This document shows positions 1 to 9,984 of a stretch of DNA of 64,000 nt, one piece after another. The number at the start of each line of letters is the position of its first letter. The first letter of the stretch is position 1. Source of the stretch: Trichoderma breve. Taxonomy: Eukaryota; Ascomycota; Sordariomycetes; Hypocreales; Hypocreaceae. The position numbers were made by a program, and so were the translations under genes. The stretch spans positions 6,572,001-6,636,000 of the forward strand of contig NC_079232.1 in the NCBI RefSeq assembly GCF_028502605.1. Direction: 5' to 3'. The notes under the pieces are model-generated. The model did not search any database, was not told the DNA's origin, and saw nothing but the letters and a program-made list of their open reading frames with translations.

Positions 1-1566
1 AATCATCATGCCAAAATAAGATCCCGCCTCCCTGATAAACTGCACACCATGAGAGTCGATTCCAAAGGCCGTGGCCGTGCCAAACGCCTGGAAACCCTTG
101 AAGTAACCACTGTAGCGTCCCAGGACGTGGGGCTCGTTGGAAAAGGTGCTGTAGGTCCAGTGGTGGAAGTTTTGGAAGATGGGGTAGCAGGCTCCGAACA
201 GGATGTAGATGACAAAGGGGCCGGCAAACTTGCTCGTCTCGGTCCAGTCAATGGCACGCGGCGTCTCTGATCGGTCAATGTGGTTGACGGACAGGAACGA
301 GACCATGGCGATCCAGGTTCCTCCAATGACAAAGGCCACAAATGCTCCGGCAACAAAAGCTCGGCGACGACGAGACCCAAAGATTTTGGCGTCGCAGATC
401 CAGGCAATGGCGAGGGCTCCCAGCACTTGGAAGATCCAGTAGCAGAACTAGAAATCACATTTTGTTAGGATTTTTACAATGAGCAAGCGAGGATACAGGT
501 ACTCACGTTGGCCAGGGACCGTGTTCTGGCGTTGAAGTACCACGCGTTAAAGGCTCCCGTCAAGGAGAGGTACATCTCGCTGCTGTAGATGGACAGGGTG
601 ATGAGCGCCATCTTGGGCTCCAGCATGGTCAGGCCGAGAGCCTTGAGCTCCTGGTACCACGGAAGAGGAGTGAAGGAGGCAATTGGGCGGCCATCATTAC
701 GTCGAAGCTTGGAGGGATCCAGCAGCAGACCGGCAACCAAGAGACCAGCGCACTCGAGGCAGATGAAGATGATGTAGACGGACGAAGGCACACCGGAGAC
801 GGAGGTGTTGTTGATGGTGACACCCAAGACGATGGCTGCTCCAACAACGGAACCCATGGCGTTGAGAACCCATGATGTGGCAATGTATTTTCCCTTTTCC
901 GCCTCAGTTGGGTAGCAAGTGGTGATGTAGCCTAGAAAATTCGATTCATGTAAGTAGGGCCTCTTTGCTTCAACGCTGAGGATGGGCGAGACATACCTTG
1001 AGTCGACCAGAGAAGACCCGCGGACAGACCCAGCCAAGCACCGCCAAAGATGACAAACCAGCTTCCTTCGCCCTTGTCAATCCACCTGTTGAGCGTGCAA
1101 CGATTAGTCTCTAGGCTTCGTCTTGTCTAGTTGAGAAGGGGAACGGTTTGCAAACGTACCATAGAGATCCGGCATACATCGGGTAGCCTGTGGCACCAAT
1201 CATCAGTGCCCATCGCGGTCCAATCTTGTTGATGATGCTGCCGCCCAGAATACCAGATGCTCCGAACAAGCAGTAAAGAACGACGTTTGCCTTGTTGACG
1301 ATTCCAATAAGCTGCGGCTGCTTGCCTCCTGCGCCCAGGCCGGTGATGGCGAGGTACGTTCCCGGGTTACAGAAGAGCACGAAGCCGACAATGATGGTTT
1401 GAACGAATGGCCTACGAGTTTTGGCACGAGTCAGTCAGCAATTCGCGATACGCGTAAACTAATAGGCGAGGTATGAGACGTACGAATTGTATCGCCATGT
1501 CGACAGGCGCTGGTGTTGCGGCTGCGCCTCTACGACGGCAACCTCGTCCTTGTCGGCGGCGGCCAT
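1..1566 (-). CDS. UNC93-like major facilitator transporter (3' end outside window)
   Basis: Multi-pass membrane protein of the fungal UNC93-like/DUF895 branch of the major facilitator superfamily; the substrate is unknown. Five exons, all with GT..AG borders and a continuous frame: 1566-1484, 1411-1160, 1085-997, 931-507 and 447 to the window edge. The start is the ATG at 1566, with a hydrophilic N-terminus ending STWRYNS. Then come hydrophobic helices, among them QTIIVGFVLFCNPGTYLA, NVVLYCLFGASGILGG and WFVIFGGAWLGLSAGLLW, and the family-like phrase YITTCYPTEAEKGKYIA, which follows the third intron. At least 432 residues are visible, and the frame is still open at base 1, so the end lies outside the window. 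Upstream are about 1.8 kb without a gene. Family members in fungi are often annotated only as DUF895 membrane proteins; the family assignment is firm, the role is not. Confidence 0.85.
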
Positions 1567-3399
1567 GTTGAAAGGATGAAAGGAAGAAGAGTAATCCTTT
1601 CCTGCTTCTTCAAGCGATTGATGAAGCGACGGAGAGGAGGAGAAGAGACGATGATGAGAGGGGACACTAGCAGCTTAGATGGAGCGGGCCGTCTTTGTTA
1701 TAAATGCCTGCTCTAGTGGTGTCTGTAGCATCGTATCGCATCAGTTCAGAGCCTCCCCACGACGCGACATTGAGGGCAGACAGACGGTCACAAACGTTAA
1801 AAGATTAAAAAATCGATAAAAGAAATCGACCGCTTTGTACTAGCTCTCGCCAATCGAACCCTTGCTACGGCCAAAGAAAAAGAAGCCTGGAGAGAAAAAA
1901 AATAATAAACCATGACCCCGGTCCCAGGTTTAACTCTTCTTGGGGGCCAAGCGTATCTTTATCCCTGAAAGGGGTTGAAGACGAAGAAGAGCGAAGAGGC
2001 GTTTGTGACTGCCGACTTGCGACGGTCTGGAAAAAATGACCAGAGGGGGCGGGGAAGTGCCGATTCGCTTGAGGAAGACATGGATGGGAGGGAACTAGGA
2101 TCGTGTCACTGCAGATGTTTAGTTTGTTAGCAGTTAGTAGTTAGCTGGGAAGAGAGGAGAAGAGAGAGAAGAGGATGAAAGAGTGTGGTGGGTTCACTTC
2201 GCCAAACTTGATAAAAGTGACCTGTATCTTATCTGGTAGAGGTACTGAGTACAGCGAGAGATGGCCGCTATGGTGGTACTGGTACCTGCGCTGCAACAGC
2301 CGAACAATAGCGGCCAGGTCAGGGTTACCGACGCCACCGAGTGGTGCTCCCGACCGCTGCATGTACCGGTGACGGGACGGGCGGACGGGGAGGGGATGCT
2401 TCATGCATGTTGGTTGTCGATTCAGTCAAGAACGAGATGGGGTGGATGCTTCAACTTTTGCGTTAAAATATTACAGACCAGACTAGGTATACCGGAAGGA
2501 CTAGAACTAGGACTTTGTTCAAGCCATGCCGCCGCCTTGCCACGATTGCATGTGGCCGGCCCAAACGGGAAGACAAGCGAAGCAAGCCTCAAGCGATGCA
2601 TGGGGAATAGCCTCAACTCTGTGGCCGTAGTGCTGGGAACGAAACCAAACGAAACTCGCACACCGGTTGTTGCTGTACAGGTAATCAAGCTACTGTAGCA
2701 TCATGGATCACTCCCGTATACCTGCATTGCATTGAACCTGGCATTGAGTGGATGGACGTCTCCATTGCTACCTGCTGTCTGGGATGTTAGCTACTAAACC
2801 CTTGCATTTTGCAGAACTTACAGTACAACGCAGAACGCTTCTCGAGCCCGCCCTTGCAGAGACATGGCAAGCCCTGCAGAAAAGCAGCATTCATCATCTT
2901 GATCCATGACCATTTCTTCTTCAGCCCGCCCAGCGAGTGAGTCAGGCGAGCAGCTGAGCCGAGCTGAGCTGAGAGTTGAAGATTGAAGCGAGCTCGCTGT
3001 CATTTGTCATATTTCTTTCCCACAATCACGTCCTGTCGAATCAATGCCTTTGTCCTCGACTGTCCTCCATGCCATAAACCATCCATGCCCGTTATTACTG
3101 GACATACCGCCACATCCTTCTCGCTAACCCTCATGCAGTATCGTATGCACAATTGCCATTCCCCGGTATCCAATAATTTCTCACGCTTCAGCCCGCTCAA
3201 AACCGCTCCCATGACCGTCCTGATATGATATCACATCTACCACAAGGAAAAAGAAAAGAAAAAATAATCCCAAACGCCTCGCTAATCTAAAACCGTCAAT
3301 CAAACATCAGAAAATCGCTTACCAACATCACTCGTATTCCTTCTCCTCGTCCCGCAGAATGTCTCTCATCGCGGAATAGAGCCCTTCGCCAACTTGCTT
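1567..3399. other. Intergenic: leader and promoter of the transporter, no gene seen
   Basis: No convincing coding frame. The stretch next to 1566 is purine-rich on the + strand and should hold the transporter's 5' leader and promoter. Short reading frames here (for example 2261-2698 +) have no recognisable motif and overlap frames on the other strand. No tRNA- or 5S-like box pair was found. Confidence 0.5.
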
Positions 3400-5990
3400 T
3401 CAGCTCAGCCCCCCCAGAAAAACGGCTTTCTGCAGTCTATCCATCATTGAAATCAGTGGCTTGTAAACCATTGTGAAGCATTCCCCAGCACGCCTGCAAA
3501 AGATGGACAAGTCAGTGATGACGACGAGCTTCGATCCCGCCAACTCGTGGTCTTTTACGTAGTTCCAGTGGTCAAATAGGTTCTTCTTAACACTCCTGTC
3601 TGGGTCGTCGTGGTTGACGCAAACCCAAAAACGGACCCAGGAGAAGGACTCGAGATGATGAATAAAACAGTGTGGTTCACCAAAGAGTAATCCAATCGCC
3701 ATAAAGGCCCTTGTTCACGTCTTCCCCTTCGCTCTTGACGCCTTCTTCCTTGACTCTCTTATGGCAAGGTCGACATCGATCAGGAATCCCTTCTGGGCAC
3801 CTTCTCTTTCGTCGATTAGAACGTTATTAACGGATATGTCTCGATGGTGGAACCCGGCCTTTCTCAGAGACTCGTGGCCCACGATGCAGCTATCTACGGC
3901 GGCCACGAGGGTTGCTAGCGAGCTAGCCTTGTAGATTGGCCGTCCGTAGTCTCTCGCTTTGGCAGAGCTGCTGCACTCTCGGTGTCTTCTTCTTCCCCTG
4001 TTGAGCGGTGGGGCGTTTCCGTCGAGGAGCCGCCACAGCTATCGTGGAAGACGTAGAGATGGATGACGCCGGTGTCCTTCGCGCTATCGTCGTCGTCGTC
4101 GTAGTAGGGGCTACTGTATCATTTGCAGAAGCCTTTCCCACCACGGCTGTTATAGCCGTTGGATCAGCTGTGGCTGTGGCTACGGCATCGCCTGCAGCCG
4201 GGGCATTGGCCATTACTGTAGTAGCCGTCGAGTCGGGGGTAGTCACCGCATCAGTGGTCGCTGGAGGAGCAACAGCAGTGGTGATATCCAGTCCCGTGCA
4301 AACACTGTTTCGAATTTCGTCTTCGGCGTCACAAAGACGAACCGTCTTGTGATAATTATACCGAGCGACGTTAGTCACACCTTGTTGGGCGACCTCTCGA
4401 AGAATCTCGCCCTTGTCGTTCCGCTCTGAGTATTGCCATGAACCCTTGATGGCAAAGACCGTCTGCGGGTCGCCCCCAATATATGCCTTCCAGCAAGTAG
4501 TTGCTCTTCCAGCAATACAGCGGGATCGTGCAATGACCTCGTCGATGATGAGGCGCTCTGGCCGACTGTTCCGTTCAATTTCGATAAAACGCTTGCCGTG
4601 AGACGTCCTGATAGTAAGGCCAAACCCTAGCCTTTCTTCGCCTACCTAGAGGAACTTGAGCATGGTAGTCACAACCTCCAACCCGCCTTTAGAATCGTTA
4701 ATGTTCAGACTCGATCCCCCCTAATCAATCATATTCCCACAACCGCACGAGGGACCCGTACAGAGAAAAGGCCAAGACAAAGCGTCCAGTGCCTTGAGCC
4801 GACAGCACCTCTCTCGCATGCCCTGCTAGGTCGATCCACGCCACCGGCGGTGCGTCTGCCATTGTGGTGCACTTCAGCTCTCCTGGCACCAAGACGTGAG
4901 ACCAGCGGTATCTACCTAGCTTTCCCGCATACGGCCGATAGACGACATCATCGTTGACGGAGCCAACATCTATGTTGCATCTTCCTGTAGATCCGAGCAA
5001 GAGCGTTTTCGGTTGCGCCAGCAGTTTCCGTTAGTTGTGTCACGATGACAGCGGTGAAATCGACCGCAAAACTCTGCAACTTGGGCACGGTACTGCAGAG
5101 CCAAGCCAGAAAATCTTGCTCTCCCGCAGCGGTTGACCATCCAACCCACCCCTCCTGACAAAAGAGCGGCTTTTCACCTTCGGAATACTTGCGTAAGACT
5201 GCACTGGCGGCTTCTTCGAGGAGCAGGACGGATGTAAAGAAGGATTGTCGAAGCTTGCGAATGTCGACGCCAAGACCAGATTCCTCTTTAGGGACCTGGT
5301 CCACCTCGCGAGGCAATTTCGACGAGTTGAGGATGCCACTCGTACTTCGGGTGATTGTCACAGATGGCATCTTATCTGCGTAGGAGGGGGGGCGGTTTGC
5401 CTCGATGACGGCATTGTAGACTTGGCCCAGATGAAGACATCGTTGGGATTATCATCAAGAGCTGCGAGAAGTGGAGGCTCAACATGATCGAAGTCGAAGT
5501 CGTCTTGGACGATGTAGGGAGAAACTGTGATATATTAAAGCGAAGATTTTCGTCTCTGCTAGCAGCCCGAGTCCGCCCTTGGCCAGCATTTGTCTCGGCC
5601 ACTCCCCGGTTCCGGCATCATCTTCTTCTTATGTTCTTTGAGCAATTATTTGCGTACCTCCCTTTACGCTTCTTCTTTCCATCACGTCATTCTTGCCATG
5701 CAGTAGCTGACCATTCTCACGCCATCTCTGATCTTCGTACCCCAGTGATCTTGACGTCAGGGCTATCTTGGCAGCAGAGCGACTGCTTGTAGCATTTGTA
5801 AGGCTAAAGGAAGACGAATTATGAGGCTCTGAAGCTCTTGATGATCAAGCTCGTCAAGCTGTTCAAGGACGGTAGGCAAAGAACCGAAGCCCAGGGATTT
5901 GCACGTTGATACGAAAAAGGTGTGAATAGAATCGAGGCCGTTCCCAATGGAGTTTTCTCTGATAATCTCAAGGTTTCCCTCGTTCATGAA
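3400..5990 (-). pseudogene. FunK1-type fungal protein kinase, inactivated relic
   Basis: Remains of a fungal-specific FunK1 kinase. Pieces line up in family order on the minus strand: VYNAV-like block near 5420, EGWVGWSTAAGEQDFLAWL (about 5160-5100), NIDVGSVNDD then WSHVLVPGELK and AREVLSAQGTGRFVLAFSL (about 4980-4740), ERLIIDEVIARSRCIAGRAT (about 4560-4500), SWQYSERNDKGEILRE (about 4440-4390), GVTNVARYNYHKTVRL, then RDYGRPIYKASS, the catalytic loop HRDISVNNVLI (about 3850) and LIDVDLAI, and finally HHLESFSWVRFWVCV (about 3640). Lesions seen: TGA at 3715-3717 where family members have Gly (KTGTR..FMAI); TAG at 4646-4648 where Trp is expected; TGA at 4725-4727 where Arg is expected; frame changes near 4000, in the C6 run 4716-4721, near 5000-5030 and near 5420 (one base missing). 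Introns could excuse one or two of these, not all. The 5' part (5405-5990) is one half of a tandem duplication. Confidence 0.85.
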
Positions 5991-5994
5991 TCTC

Positions 5995-6341
5995 CAAGGA
6001 ACGTGACGACGCTGCAGACTTGACCCCAGATGAAGCCGTCGTTGAGACTACTGTCGAGGGCTACTTGAAGGAGGAGCTTGACACGATCAGATTCGAAGTC
6101 GTCTGAGGAGATGGCGGAGGCACACCGGAAAGATGTTGGCCTCTGCCAGCAAAGAGAAGAAGCCGCGCTGCCTTGGATAATCAGGGTGAGCTTCTGAAGA
6201 GTCACTTGATCAAGCTGGTCAAGCTGGTCGATGGCATTGAGCGAAGAACCGGCGAGGTTCAGGGATTCGCACGTCGATACGAAAAGGGCGCAGAAAGGAT
6301 CGAAGCTCTTCTTCGGTAATCTTCAATCTTGCCTCGTCCAT
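5995..6341 (-). pseudogene. Second, partial copy of the 5' module of the FunK1 relic
   Basis: This stretch resembles 5405-5990 at DNA and protein level. Matching pieces are FVSTCESLNLAGSSL versus FVSTCKSLGFGSLPT, QLDQLDQVTLQKLTLIIQ versus QLDELDHQELQSLIIR, and SDDFESDRVKLLLQVALD followed by GFIWGQV versus QDDFDFDHVEPPLLAALD followed by VFIWAKV. The copy begins with an ATG at 6341 (MDEARLKITEEEL), shifts frame within about 50 bases, and ends at 5995, directly before the ATG-like start of the other copy at 5987. It therefore carries only the N-terminal, pre-kinase part of a FunK1 gene. The downstream copy has an extra block (about 5620-5780) that this copy lacks. Confidence 0.75.
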
Positions 6342-7359
6342 GGTAGACCGCTTCTGTCTGTGGTTTGCGCAAGGCAAGGCAAGGGAAGAGAAGTGAAGAT
6401 GGATTTGCAGGGTTCACAAGGCAGCAGCTACCCTAGACTTGTGGCATCTGGTCACAAAATTCTTACGGTGAAAAGCATTTGATCTTCTATTATCGCTACA
6501 TTCTCTTATTATCGCTATTTTCTCCTACTATTGCCATTTTGTTCTACTATCCGCTACAGGTACATGTGCTCTATGCATATGCTACATGTCAACTCCTCTC
6601 TGAATCCTATAACCTTGATCCTACTCATATCTTAACAATATTCCCTCTTTCTCTAGTAAAATTAGTATTGCTCGGTTGATATCATGGAAGAGTCCGTTCT
6701 GGCGATACACTGTAAAAGGAGCTGCGTGTGGCGATCGCCTTCAATGTCTCCCCTATTCACTAAACACGCTAAATGAACCCCCAAGATGGTACCTTTGTCA
6801 GAACATCACCTCGGTCAGCATATCCTCTTTTCACACCTTTTGTCTTGAATCAAATCTGCTTCTCCCAGGTGATAAATGATGAAGTACCCCCTGTTGCGCT
6901 TGGTATAGCGAGAGGGTACGTGGATCGGAGTAGCCTCTCCTTACATATTGGACTCTTGCTTACAAACATCATTTCATCCTCTATCAGAGTGACTGAACAA
7001 AGTCTTGATCAACAGTAAACAAGCAGAATAATTTTTGTTTTGTCAACACGATACCCCCAAGTCAATTGTGGAGTGCCGAAGTCCCGTGTTGAGTAATTCA
7101 GCTGCTTAACAATGCGAACCGTGGGAAAGCTTGATCACAAACAGGTCGAGATCGGCGGCCCTCGGCTGCGTGAGAACTTTAAGTGTAAATTACGGGGACC
7201 ATACAGATTGACTTTTTTATACACAATGTCACGCTGGCAAGCTATTGCCTCGGTCAAAGTCTACGATCATCAAATTCCATATCGTTCTGCGTTAATATGG
7301 TAAACTAACCCGACAACAAAAACAATCCTCTGCTTCTGCGATTCTCGTCACAAATAGGC
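6342..7359. other. AT-rich intergenic stretch, no gene seen
   Basis: AT-rich sequence with short reading frames only (for example 6773-7018 +) and no family match by eye. It holds the four-copy 19-bp repeat listed separately. It may be decayed mobile-element DNA, but no long terminal repeat, integrase or reverse-transcriptase motif was recognised. Confidence 0.45.
6483..6558. repeat. Four tandem copies of a degenerate 19-bp unit
   Basis: Units start at 6483, 6502, 6521 and 6540, each exactly 19 bases. The first reads TCTTCTATTATCGCTACAT and the last TGTTCTACTATCCGCTACA. Copies differ at several sites but keep a TCTxxTAyTATyGCyAy core. No coding or structural role is apparent. Confidence 0.8.
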
Positions 7360-8141
7360 TTAGACGTGATTAACCTCAATCTTGATTCCCCTCAAAGTAA
7401 ACGGGGAAAAGAAAGTCATCCCCGGAACAGACGAGCTCACAACCCTCAGAGTCGGATAAAGATACTTTCCCGCAACGGCGTGATTGTAGCAATTGTGCCA
7501 CGACGGGACATTTCGCTTCATGACATCCACAGAGTAGTGCATGCGCATCAGTCGATGCCCGGCATCAAAGTCGTACTTTTGAACCTTTGTATGGGTAGGA
7601 TATCCGTCGGGGAAAACAACCTCCAACGAAGTCCACTTCTCCCCATTCTCGCGCGTCGGGCCATCTACCTCTCGAGTCTGAATCTCCGGAGTTTCGAGGT
7701 AGAAGGGGAAGTTGAAGTAGTTCCAGTATGCGTAGCCCACAAACCAGAAGAGGTTGTGTACGTCCCACTTCGTTTCCGCGGTGTAGTCGTCAAAGACGTC
7801 TTTGGGATTCTTTCGGACGTCGACTGGGTCTTTGGAGCCAATCTTGCCAACCTCTGTCTGCGTGGGAGTCCATAACCCGTAATAGTCTCCGAATTGCAGG
7901 ATTGTAACCTTTTGGACTTTTGTGTCGACAATTAGTTTGACGTCGTGAGGGCCAGATTGTCCCTTCATCTCCAACGCCAATCCGGAGAATTCAAACTCCA
8001 CATTGAGAGACTGGATTGTCTCCCAGTACTCTCGACCACCATGGGCGTCGATGACGCTTTGTAAAAGGCTGGAGCTAGATATTAATTGGCGCCGTGCTCA
8101 AATGCATGGAAGAGCTCATTAACATACCTAGTAGCAGACAT
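7360..8141 (-). CDS. Conserved hypothetical protein, LolA-like fold suspected (242 aa)
   Basis: Two exons: 8141-8128 (ATG TCT GCT ACT AG, then GTATGT) and 8074-7360 (after TATCTAG), joined to give MSATSSSLLQSVIDAHGG and 242 residues in all. The N-terminal phrase DAHGG..YW..I followed by repeated beta-strand-like stretches (NVEFEFSGLALEMKG, DVKLIVDTKVQKVTIL) resembles bacterial and fungal proteins of unknown function with an outer-membrane-lipoprotein-sorting-like fold. That resemblance is from memory and is an inference. There is no signal peptide or membrane segment, so a cytosolic protein is likely. The gene is transcribed away from the dehalogenase-like gene at 8650 with 508 bp between the start codons, which suggests shared control. 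Confidence 0.75.
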
Positions 8142-8649
8142 AATGAGCAATGATCAGTTGAAACACAGACCTCCGAGTGCTGCACAAAAAGTCTTATGCG
8201 AGTCTCTTATACTCACGCTCAGCTCAAGCAAAATTCCCCTAAGCGGGACATTGTTGAATTGCGAAAGAACGAGATTGATTACTCATAAATTTGAACAAAT
8301 AGTCGCTTGATATGAAACACATGGGTATAAACGATGCTGTAGTTTTTGATATAATTACTAAACTCGGTAGCACAATACCCCTGGCAGGAGCAAAGATCAG
8401 TAAACACCAAACATTGACGGGCCTCAACCAGATGTAATTCCAGACATGACGAGTGACTTACCTGGATTGAGGTTGATTACCAACCCAAATGGATGCTTGG
8501 ATAGGTATATAAAGCTGATTGTTGGGACGCCGTTCTTTAGTACGGATTGTGTTGACCAAAAGCCTTGATATAGCCGCTCAACATTCTACAATCTCAACGT
8601 TCCACTGCATAGCGCCAATCTTTGTTGATTACAGACTTAGTCCTTCATC
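8142..8649. promoter_or_regulatory. Shared divergent promoter with TATA box for the + gene
   Basis: These 508 bp separate two divergent start codons (8141 - and 8650 +). TATATAA at 8506-8512 on the + strand lies about 140 bp before the 8650 ATG, a plausible TATA element followed by a short leader. No clear TATA element was seen for the minus-strand gene. Confidence 0.5.
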
Positions 8650-9585
8650 ATGGCGACTGATAGAGGCCTCGAAATCTCCTCTGCCTTCCCGTTCGAGAAG
8701 AAAAAGGCTGAAGTTCTGGGTAGTCACATGGCCTATGTCGACGTCGGCACCTCTTCTCCCTCCGGACCCGTCGCCGTCTTCTTGCACGGCAACCCAACAT
8801 CGTCATATCTCTGGCGAAACATCTTCCCACATGTAGCAAAGAACACCCGCTGCATTGTGCCCGACCTCATCGGCTTCGGCGATTCAGACAAAGTCGCTGG
8901 CCTGGAGTACAGAGTCCGCGACCACCAGAGCTATATCGATGCCTTCCTAGACGCTGTCATTCCATCAGAGCGTGTCATTCTTATCATTCACGATTGGGGA
9001 TCTGCTCTCGGCCTGGACTGGGCCAGTCGTCATGAAGACCGCGTCGCAGGTCTCGTGCTGATGGAGTGGATTGCGGCGTTGAACAACTGGAACACTCGAG
9101 ATGAAATGTTCAGAGACCTCTTCCAAAAGTTTCGTACGCCAGAACTTGGTCGCGCCATGATCATTGAGCAAAACTTCTTTGTGGATAAACTGCTTCCTAC
9201 GGGTGTCATTCGAGGGCTAACCGACGAGGAAATGGTTCACTACCGCCGACCATTTCTTAACCCCATAGATCGTGAACCGGTCTGGAGATTTCCCAACGAG
9301 ATACCCATTGAAGGTCATCCGCAGGAAGTGGTGGAAAAGGCACGAAAGTACACGGCCTGGCTCCTTGCATCAGAGCTGCCAAAGCTATTCTTCTGGGTGA
9401 AGCCCGGAACGTTTGTTAGGGAGCAAGACTTTGAGAGACTGAGCGCACAGATGAAGAATGTCAAGACCATGTATCTTGGAGCAGGAAGTCATTTCATGCA
9501 AGAAGACCATCCTCATAGCATTGGACAAGAGATTGTGGCATGGATGGCAGAGTTGGGTCTCTCCGATGTTAGCGCAAGTCTATAG
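8650..9585 (+). CDS. Haloalkane dehalogenase-like alpha/beta hydrolase, subfamily HLD-II
   Basis: Single exon, 311 residues, the usual length for haloalkane dehalogenases, which split carbon-halogen bonds by water. Every position of the subfamily-II active site can be seen: halide-binding Asn48 in FLHGNPTSSYLWR, nucleophile Asp115 and halide-binding Trp116 in IIHDWGSALG, catalytic acid Glu139 in RVAGLVLMEWIA, and catalytic His281 in GSHFMQEDHP. Subfamily HLD-II also contains the Renilla coelenterazine luciferase, which shares these residues, so the sequence does not tell dehalogenase from monooxygenase-like activity; the physiological substrate in fungi is unknown. No signal peptide, hence probably cytosolic. 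Neighbours are the divergent LolA-like unknown and, 399 bp downstream on the same strand, the Luz-like gene. Confidence 0.9.
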   Translation: MATDRGLEISSAFPFEKKKAEVLGSHMAYVDVGTSSPSGPVAVFLHGNPTSSYLWRNIFPHVAKNTRCIVPDLIGFGDSDKVAGLEYRVRDHQSYIDAFLDAVIPSERVILIIHDWGSALGLDWASRHEDRVAGLVLMEWIAALNNWNTRDEMFRDLFQKFRTPELGRAMIIEQNFFVDKLLPTGVIRGLTDEEMVHYRRPFLNPIDREPVWRFPNEIPIEGHPQEVVEKARKYTAWLLASELPKLFFWVKPGTFVREQDFERLSAQMKNVKTMYLGAGSHFMQEDHPHSIGQEIVAWMAELGLSDVSASL

Positions 9586-9984
9586 ATGATATCTTTGTGC
9601 TCGATAGTCATCAATATAACAAATATTCCTATCAAGATTAGCCTTTTTTGTTCAATTGTATCACGTTTCATCCATCAGTTTGTCTCAGAGACCGTGTAAT
9701 ACGGCAATGCGGTATAACATGCTGCTCCGTAAAGAAGTTCGCACTTCCCGGGTTTCGGGTTTCGGACTTGGAAGACGGCACATGTCATTCGGATATCGCT
9801 CTTACATCACAGGTCGTACTTGTATATATGCAGCTCCTCTTACCTGCATCTTTCATCGACATCAACTGCTTTTTCATTAGTCGAGCTTTGCCGCTGCTGA
9901 CGCAAATGTTTGTTGTGAGCAGCTCACAATCATCACTGGGCAGCCATCAACAACGACATATTCTGGATTGAGACAACCGTCGAC

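Noticed and set aside
1845..1870. Possible tRNA B box (GGGTTCGATTGG on the minus strand)
   Set aside because: The final CC of the B box is missing and no acceptor or D arm pairs around it.
6676..7018. Possible copia-type retrotransposon piece
   Set aside because: A few phrases looked protein-like, but no integrase, RT or RNase H motif or LTR could be found.
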